From Stieleria bergensis (GTDB lineage Bacteria > Planctomycetota > Planctomycetia > Pirellulales > Pirellulaceae), in assembly GCA_007745635.1 (NCBI GenBank), contig CP036272.1, forward strand, positions 4,906,115 to 4,970,114: DNA of 64,000 nt. The letters are read 5' to 3'. Positions 10,401-19,400 of this stretch are shown in pieces. The notes beneath the pieces are model-generated. The model made no database searches. It worked only from the letters and a program-made list of their open reading frames with translations, and was not told the origin of the DNA. Made by a program: the position numbers and the translations under genes. How positions within the stretch are numbered: the stretch's first letter is position 1; each line of letters opens with the position of its first letter.

Positions 10401-13400
10401 TGAAACGCAGCGACAAGGCTTCGAAATCGAAGGCTTCCTTAGCAACGATGACGATGTCGATACGTACAGCTTCATCGGCACGCCAGGCACGGAAGTTTGG
10501 ATCGACGTTGACAAGACTTCGTTCACCTTGGACACCGTCGTTGAATTGCTAGACGCCAACGGCAATGTCTTGGCTCGCAGCAACGACAGTGGAACTGAAA
10601 TTGCCAATGGGTCAACCGTCGACATTTTGGATCCCAGCCATGAAGGGACCACCACTTCACTGCAAGCACGCGATCCGCTGTACAGCGAGTTTGGCGTCTT
10701 CGGCGTTTACCGTGACCACGACACCACCAACCCACGTGACGCGGGGATTCACTTCTCGCTAACGGGCAACTCCTCCGATCCAAACGCACGCAGTACCTAC
10801 TTCTTGCGTGTCCGCAGTGCATCGGTCAACCCGGATGATGCACTTGGTGGTCAAACGAAGGGTGGCTATCGCATGCAATTGCGATTGACCGAAGATCAAG
10901 AGTTCCCAGGCAGCGTTGTTCGTTACACCGACATTCGCTTTGCCAATCATGGGGTTCATGTTCGCGGCTTGATGACCAGTTCACCACTGGTTGCCGAAGC
11001 TCGCGAAAACGAATCATTTGGTGACGGAGTGCGAGGTCAGAACAATGACATCTGGTCATCGAATGACGAAATCAACACGTACATTCCACCGGAATTCCCG
11101 GCAGTCTACCCATCGCTCTTTAACGAAGCACCACTCAACCGTGCTCAGTACCTGGGCAACATCCTGTCCAACCAGTCCGGTGTGATTGGCGTTGCGGGTG
11201 AATTGGGCGACGAAGCGGACGTTGACTTTTACCAGATCGATGTCAGTAACGATCAAGTGGTCAACGACCTGCGTTCGTTTATCTTCGATGTTGACTATGC
11301 CGCTGGGTTTAATCGCCCGGACACCAACATCAGCATCTTCTATGATCCTGACGGGGAGTTCGATCAAACGGAACAGCCACGACTGATTCTGTTCGGCACC
11401 GACAGCAATATCTTTGATGACTTGACCAGTCCGAATGGCGAGAATGATCCATCGGAGAAACTGACTCGCGGTTCGATTGAAACCGGCGATCCGCTGATTG
11501 GACCTGTCACACTTCGCGAAGGCAGCTACTACGTGGCAATCACCAGTGCCGGAGTGGAACCAAACGCGTTTCTGCTGACCGATCGCATTCGGCGTGAACC
11601 GATCAACTCCGTTCGCCGCATCGCGGACGCGCGGTTTGACCTGAACCCTCCGCCGACCACTGCCGATGGCCCCGTCGTCCCTGACTTCTTCACAGAGTCA
11701 GACATCAACGACAACAACTTCAGTGTCGTCGCTGACACTCTACCGGGACACGGTGTTCAAACCCACTACGACGGCAGCACGGACAATACCAACGTCTTTG
11801 GTCAAGTCTTCAGCGAATCGACTGTCGCTCTTGGCGACGCTCCTGAAGATGTCGGTGGTGCTGCTCGAGCCGCTTCCTTGGACGCCCTGCCATGGACAGT
11901 CAATGAGAACGACGAAATTGGCGGCGGATTCATCTCCTCTCCGAGGGATACATCGGAGCTGATCCCACACATTTCCGTCGACGGCCGACTGCAAAGCGAC
12001 GCGGCTGACCTTTACGAGTTCACCGTCAACAATGATGACGACCGAGTCATTATCGACATTGACTTTGGTCTTCGTTCGATCGTCCAAGACCCCAGCGGTG
12101 TCGACACGACGCTGCACCTGTTCCGAGAAGTGGGTAACGGCAGCTACGAACTGGTTGACCAAAATTTCATTTCCGGCACGGTCGATGGAGCTGATGGAAG
12201 CTTCACCCTTTCTGACCCGTTCATGGACTCTAACGAGCCCGGTGGTCCCACGATTGTGGCGGGCACCTATGTTATCGCGGTCGCTCCAGACGATGTCACA
12301 GTTGCCGTGTCCCCCACTGGCGCCATCCGATCCTCTGGTGGCACGCCAATCATTGACACTTCAGCGACCTACCGGCTGCACGTGTCGGTTGAGAACCATG
12401 AGTTCGGTACCAACTCCGATTCGGATAACGTACTGCGCTACAATCGGCGTCTCAATGCCGAGTCGACAACCCTGACGTCGCAGGCGTTTGACTTGACGGG
12501 CTACTCTGCGGCTGACCTGCCGCGACTGTATTTGAACTATCGTTTGGATTCATCGGCTGGTGACTCGGTGACCATCACGATGACCAGCGATCAAAATCCC
12601 GGTGGCACCGATCTGTTCGGGGCTCTGAACGACAGCAGTCGGTACCAACAACTGATCACCGAACTGGATGAATTTGTTGGCCACACTGGCATTCAACTGC
12701 AAATCGACTACGCCACCGACGAGGTCACCGTCGGCGACAATGACGGTTTGTTTATTGACGACATCATCATTGGTTTTGCCGAGCGTGGTGAAAGCATCTT
12801 CAACGCGCCACAGGGCGTTGACAGCTTCAACACCTTTGCCGGTTCCGGTGGATCGGGCGAGTATCAACTGGAAGCCCGTATCGCGACCAGCTATGCCAAT
12901 GAAACGTCTGATGGCTATGCGTTCATTCAGTCCTTTGACACCAACGATCGCCATATCCAGGGCGTCACGCTGGCAGCCCCAGCTGGCAGCCAACTAAGCG
13001 ACGGTGACACGTTTGTGTTAGGCGACGGAGCCAGCAACCAGGTCTTCGAATTCACCACCACAGCGGGCACCATCGAATTCGGCAACACTCCGGTTCTGTT
13101 CAGCACAACCGACACGCCAGCGGAGGTCGCCCAAGCGATTCGCACCGCGATCAACTTGCAACGCAACATTGACATCGAAGCGGCTGCAGTCTCGGGCGAT
13201 GCCACGGGCGACATGACCGATGGACGCTTGGCCCTCAGTGGCGAAGCCCGTGGTTCGCTAGCCCCCGTCTTCAGTGCCAATGACGCGCTTTCGACAACAC
13301 TGCAAACCAACGCGGAGGGTCATCTGTTGATGCCCGCGATCCTGCACGACGGCCAGGGCGACAGCAACTATGTGCGAACCCAAAGCCAGGTGATTGTTGA

Positions 13401-16400
13401 TTCGAACCAAATTAGCGATGTCCGATCGATTGGGATTTGGTCACAACCCGGCACCCGTGATCTCGACCCTGAAGACATTCGTGACGGCGGTCCGTTTGGT
13501 CCGCTGCCGCTGGGCATGAACGCGAAACCCGACGGATCGCATCCGATCCTGCAGATGCCGCCACTAGGCAACGCCTATCCGGGTTACGCAATCAATCTGC
13601 CGACGCTGAACGAATCAGTGATTGGCGGCATGGCTCCCGGAATCGTGGTTTCCAATAACACCATTGACCAAGCTGGATATTCCGGTGTGAAGGTAGATGG
13701 TCAGACCGCACCCTGGGTGTTGGACATGGCCGACGCCTTCTTCCAAGGTGTTGGCGATGGTTCGACCATTACCATTGATGCTGCCGGAACACGTGTCACC
13801 TTCGAGTTTGAAGACATCAGTGAGGCCGACCTCGTCAGCGGCATCGTGCCAAGTGGTGCAGGAGATGGCGTCCGCAACGGAAATGTCCCTGTTTACTTCC
13901 GAGACAACGGACCACCGTCGGTTTACAACAGTCGCAGCCTGATTCCTCAGGGCTACTCTTCCCTGGAAATGGCAGCGTCTTTGGTGCAGTCGATCCAAGG
14001 TAGCATCTTGGTCACCAACGGCCTGGCGGAACTTGTTCACGCCACCGTTGGCCCCTCTCCACACTTCCGTGATCGGTCACTGGAATTCGACACGCCAACC
14101 TACCTGATCCCTGACCCACAGCCGATGGAATGGTTCAATGCTGCGGTTTACCTGGAAGGTGTGACGGGGGTTTACGTCAACACATCGGCGGTTGTGAAAT
14201 CTGACTTTGCTCCGATTGCAGAATCGGTCCAGCAGTTCCCTCGCATCATCAACAACACGATCTACGGATCCGATGGTCAAGAGAGTTTGTTCCCAGAGGA
14301 CAACACCGAAGCGAATGACTTGTTGTCCGAAGCGATTGACACCAAGTTGGGCGAAAGCCACCGCAACGTCTACACCAGCACGACATCCATCGGCAACAAC
14401 CTGGCCCCTGTGCCAGCGACCGGCGACGTGGACATGTACCGAGTGAATCTGGATGTTGGTGACCGACTGATTGTTGACATTGATTCTCCAGACATTGGTG
14501 GAGCCGACACCGCCGTGCAGATTTTCAATGCTCGCGGCGAAGTCCAAACCTTCACCAACGCCAACAGTGCTCCCTCAACGGTCAGCACTTCGGATGCCGT
14601 CCCCAGTCACCTGAATCCAGGTGGTGGTGGCGCCGAAGCCGACAATGACCGCGACCCCTTTGCAAACTTCTTTGCACCAGAGAAGGGCACTTACTTTGTC
14701 GCAGTCAGTGCGAATAGCAATGTCTCCTACGACCCGTTCACCTTGTCTGACCGAGACTTGAACTTCCCGGCCAGCGAGACAGGCGTGTACACCGTTAACC
14801 TGGAAACCTACGCACCACGAAGCTTCGTCATCGGCCCTGCCCCGACGACTCCCAACCCTCGCGATGGGCAGCGGATGCGAGGCAGAGAGTTGCTCACCTC
14901 CGGTGCATCGATTGTCGTCACACAGATTCCAGACCTTCCGGGATTGAATTCGAATACCAACAAGGTTGAATTCGTCTTCTCTGGCGGAGTCGACAATGAT
15001 CCTGAAGCACCTAACGTTGTTGTGCCTGTTGGTCAAGCAGACTACTTGAGCGACATCATGCGTGCGATTAGCGCTGCGATGGAGCCTTACAACAGCGGCG
15101 GTTCTCCGCTGCCCAACAACCAAGGGAATGCCGCTCCCGGCCCAATTGCTCGCGTGCGTGCAACGGCACTGGGTGGCTTTGAGGGTGAAAACGAAGGCAT
15201 CAACAACCCGATTCGCGAAGGGTTGGAATTCACTCCGATCCTGCACCGCGATGGTTCGTCAGCCAACCCTGGAACAGGAACCAGTGACTTTGACACGTTC
15301 AAAGGCAATCGCGGTGGGTTTGGTATCAACGATGGCTTTGGTCACGATCGGCGGTACAGCCCTGGTGACGGAACGACCGAGCGTTACGTCTTCCTTGAGA
15401 ACGCTGCCAAGGTTGAGCTGCATAATCAAGCTGGCTTCTTCACTCTGGATCCCAACCCTGGTCGTGACACCGATCAATTGATCAACGAAACCGGGATCAT
15501 GGTGACCCCTGGCTCAAGTCCCGCGTTGCTCAACAACGTCTTGATCAACCTTCACGAAAGCGTTGTGATCTCGGAGTCCACCGCCAGCGGTGCACGTGTT
15601 GGCACTGGCAGCCCCGCTGACCGGAACATCAAACCCGTCGAAGTGGTCGCTGTTGGTACTCTGTTCCAATACGACGAGACGCAGACGACCATTCACTCAC
15701 GTTCGATGTCTTCCGCAGCAGGCCTGACCACCAACGGCGGGATTGGCCCCAGCAACATCAACGGCGGTACCGATGACTTCAACATCACCGCCACCACCAG
15801 CGACCTCGTGTTGGTCAACGCAGGCGGAGACAACTTCCTGCCAGCACCGTTCAGTCCGGCCATCGACCGCAACGTCGATTCGCTGCGTGAACGAAGTGCC
15901 ATGGAAATCGTCAAGAGCTCGGTAGGCATTGCGATCAGCAACGTACTGGCACCATCGCGTGACGGTTCCGGCATCCTGCGAGCGGACAATGCGTTGTACC
16001 CCAACACGGGCCAGGGTTCAGCAGTCTTTGGTGACCGTGGTGCAAACGAACTGGCGGATGTGATCGGTCCTGTAGCGATTGCTGAAGTGCCGCGTGACAA
16101 CGATGCTGAAGGCCTGGACACCGATCCAAACATTGGCTTCATCAATTTGGACTCGGGCGTGTACACCGAGCTTCGCATCCAGTTGCGAGACTCTGGTGAC
16201 GCCTCGGATCCATTCTTTGGTTCCGGTATCGACAACAACTCGGTTGTGGTTTCTGAAATCGAAGGGCTGCGTCCCCAAGGTGCAAACATCACCGTCTTTG
16301 AAAATGACGTGCTGTTGACCGAAGGCTTGGACTACACGTTCAACTATGACGCGACCAAGAAGATCATCACGCTGACGGCTTTGGCCGGCATTTGGCGTCC

Positions 16401-19400
16401 TGATCGTGCTTACCGCGTGGAACTGAACAACAAAGATCGCTCCGTCTTGAAAGCTCCTGCGGGCAACAAGGTTGTTGATGGCGATCGAGTCACGATGACC
16501 GATTCGAATAACGGTCGCGTGGTCTTTGAGTTCGAATCAGGTTACGTGCTTCGCCTGCCTGATCCACTTGCGTTAACCGTTCCGATTGAAGGCACCAACA
16601 CTGGCGGTCTGATCGACGGCGGTGTGTTCATCATCAATGATGGCCTACGCCCACCGGTGATCTTTGAGTTCGATTCCGACAACTCAACGTTGCCAACCAG
16701 CATTCCGGTGACGTTGCCCAGCGAAGCGACGCCCAATGAGCCGTCTGAACTGGTGCAGTATCGCAACGACATTGCCAACAACATCGCAGCGGCAATTACC
16801 ACTGCAATCAACGACGCGAACATCGAACTGAATGTTGACGTGCTGGTTGATGGACCGACGGTGATCATCGGCAGCGAAGCCAATACTCGCCTGGACATCG
16901 CCACCAGTCGCCTGGAATTGTCAGCCAAAGCACTTGGCTTGCAGATGCCAACATCGGGATCAGATGTGGGCGGCGTCGCGGTCGGCGATCAGTTCCAGAT
17001 CTTCGATGGACTGACGACTCAAACGTTTGAATTTGTCGACATCAACTCGCCAAATCCGGGCCCCAACGTTCTGCCAATCGACATCACCAACCAACCCGAT
17101 CCACTGGGCAACCTGACGGTTCCTTTGACCGGCGGTGAAGTCATCGCATTGGTCGAAACCGCCATCATTTCCTCTGGACTGTCGATCACCCCATCGGTGG
17201 TTGATCAAGTGATTTACCTGGGGCTTCCGGAAGACGGAACCGTCGATGTCCTGGGGGGCGTGATTCGCACAGTGGGCGTCAGCCGCACACCTGGTGATGG
17301 CGACTTGCTAACGCTGGAGCCAAGCGATGGCTCTGATCCGGTCGTGCTGGAAATGAACCGCACCGACGAACGCGTTCTGGGCAGTGCACCGTTTAACGAT
17401 GGTGTTACCGATGACAACCTTGCGGTCGACTTCACGCGATTGAGCGGCAGCCAAGAACTGGCTGAGACGATTGCTGGAATCTTGCGTCCTCGGACGATCC
17501 CGGGCTTGCTTGCCTCGGAAATCAATACCGATGCAGCGGGCTTGTTGCAACTGGGGGGTCAGTCTGGCCTTGGTTTGACGATCACCGGTTCCAGCATTGA
17601 CGTGGTTGGCACACCCGATGTGACGGGTTCGTCGACGCTAGAGATCTTTGGTCCTCTTGAACTGGTCGTTCCATCGCTACCACCAGATGATGGCGAAACC
17701 TTCACGATCTTCAGTCCGTTTGGAACGCCGATTCGCTATGAATTTGACTCCGATGGGGTTATGGACGACGTCACAGCCATTCGTATTCCATTCACACAGT
17801 TTACCGATCAAGACACATTGGCTGACATCGTCTCGTTCGTCGTCAACCTGTCAGGTGCAGGCGTGGTTGCCAGCAATCAGGGCAATGGAGTGATTTCCCT
17901 GGGTCTGATCGAAACCGATCGCGTGGACACGATGGACAGTAGCCTGGCCAGCCGACGAGGCATCGTCGCCGACGGCGAACTGTTCTCGATCACGCAGAAT
18001 GGCTTCACGGTGACCTACGAGTTTGACTCAGTGGGTGATGGTGGCGGCGTTGCCCCAGGCAACATTCCTGTGTCCTTCCTAGCGGGCAGCTCAGTTGAGG
18101 CGGTTTCAGAGACTCTGAAAAACGCGATCAACAATAACCGAGGTCTGCTAGACGTTGACGCCATGATCGACGCTGACGGCAGGATCGCACTGAACGATCT
18201 GCCCGGCACGAACATTGATGTGTCGCTGGCTCCTTCGCTGCGTCTGAGCGGTGTTCCTGGCGGTGCTGTCGCGATCAGCGTTTCACCGTCCGATTCGGCA
18301 GAGGAAGTGATGCGATCGATCGTTTCGGCGATCAACAGCGTGAATGTCGAGACGCCTGGCGTGACAACCTTGTCGGCGACCATTCGCGGTGGCGACACAC
18401 TGTTTGTTGAAAATGGCGTGTTGATCGACGGGCCTGTACAAGAGTACTACTTACCAGCGATTCGTGACCTTCAAGGAAACCCACTGGAAGCAAACCGAGA
18501 CGACAACACCACTCAGTTCACCATTCTGATGCCAGTGGTGGCTCGAGACTTTGGTGATGCAGCTGACCCTGTCAACAATGTTCCTGGTCGCTACCCAACC
18601 TCGGTTGAAAACGACGGTGCTCGACACGTCATCGATGACGGCTTGTACCTGGGAACCAAGATCGATGCGGAAATCGATGGCCGTTCGTCAAGCGATGCGT
18701 TGGCAGACGACTTGCCAGTGCTTGTCACAACCGAAGGCGTGCTGTTCGACGTCAACACCGAAGAGTTGACGACCATCTCGATCAACGACAGCGTGTCTCC
18801 GCTGATCAGCGAAGGCAATCTGATCGTCATCGACAACGGCCTGGAAGTGGTCACATTGGAATTCGACCTCGATGGTCGGTTTGACGAAGATCACTTCGCC
18901 ATTCAGCCTGTGGTACCGAATTCCAACGAGTCGATCTACGAAGCCATTGTTGCCGCGATTGAAGAAAGCGGCATCCAGTTGGCCGCAGTCGAGATGTCTG
19001 CCGATGGAGTCACCATTGATGGCGACGACGAAGACGGCATCTCATTCATCAGCTACCGCAACCCCACCGGTGCCTTCAACCGCGAATTGGTAACGCCGAT
19101 TAGCGTCTTGGTCACTGGATCGGGCATCTTGCAAGGCTGGGTGGATTACGATGGCGATGGCGATTGGGACCCCAGTGAAGCCATTCGGTTCTACGAGGAA
19201 GGAGCTGATCCAGAGACGGCTCTTCCACAGACCAGCTTGGCAGTCAGTGGCGATGGCACTCAGTGGCTGACCTTTGACACCTATTTGCCTGACACCACGC
19301 CGAACCCCTTGTTCCCAACGCCAAGCACGGCTCGGTTCAGAATTTCACGCACCGGTGGCTTGCTCCCCACAGGCTTGTCACTCAGTGGTGAAGTCGAAGA

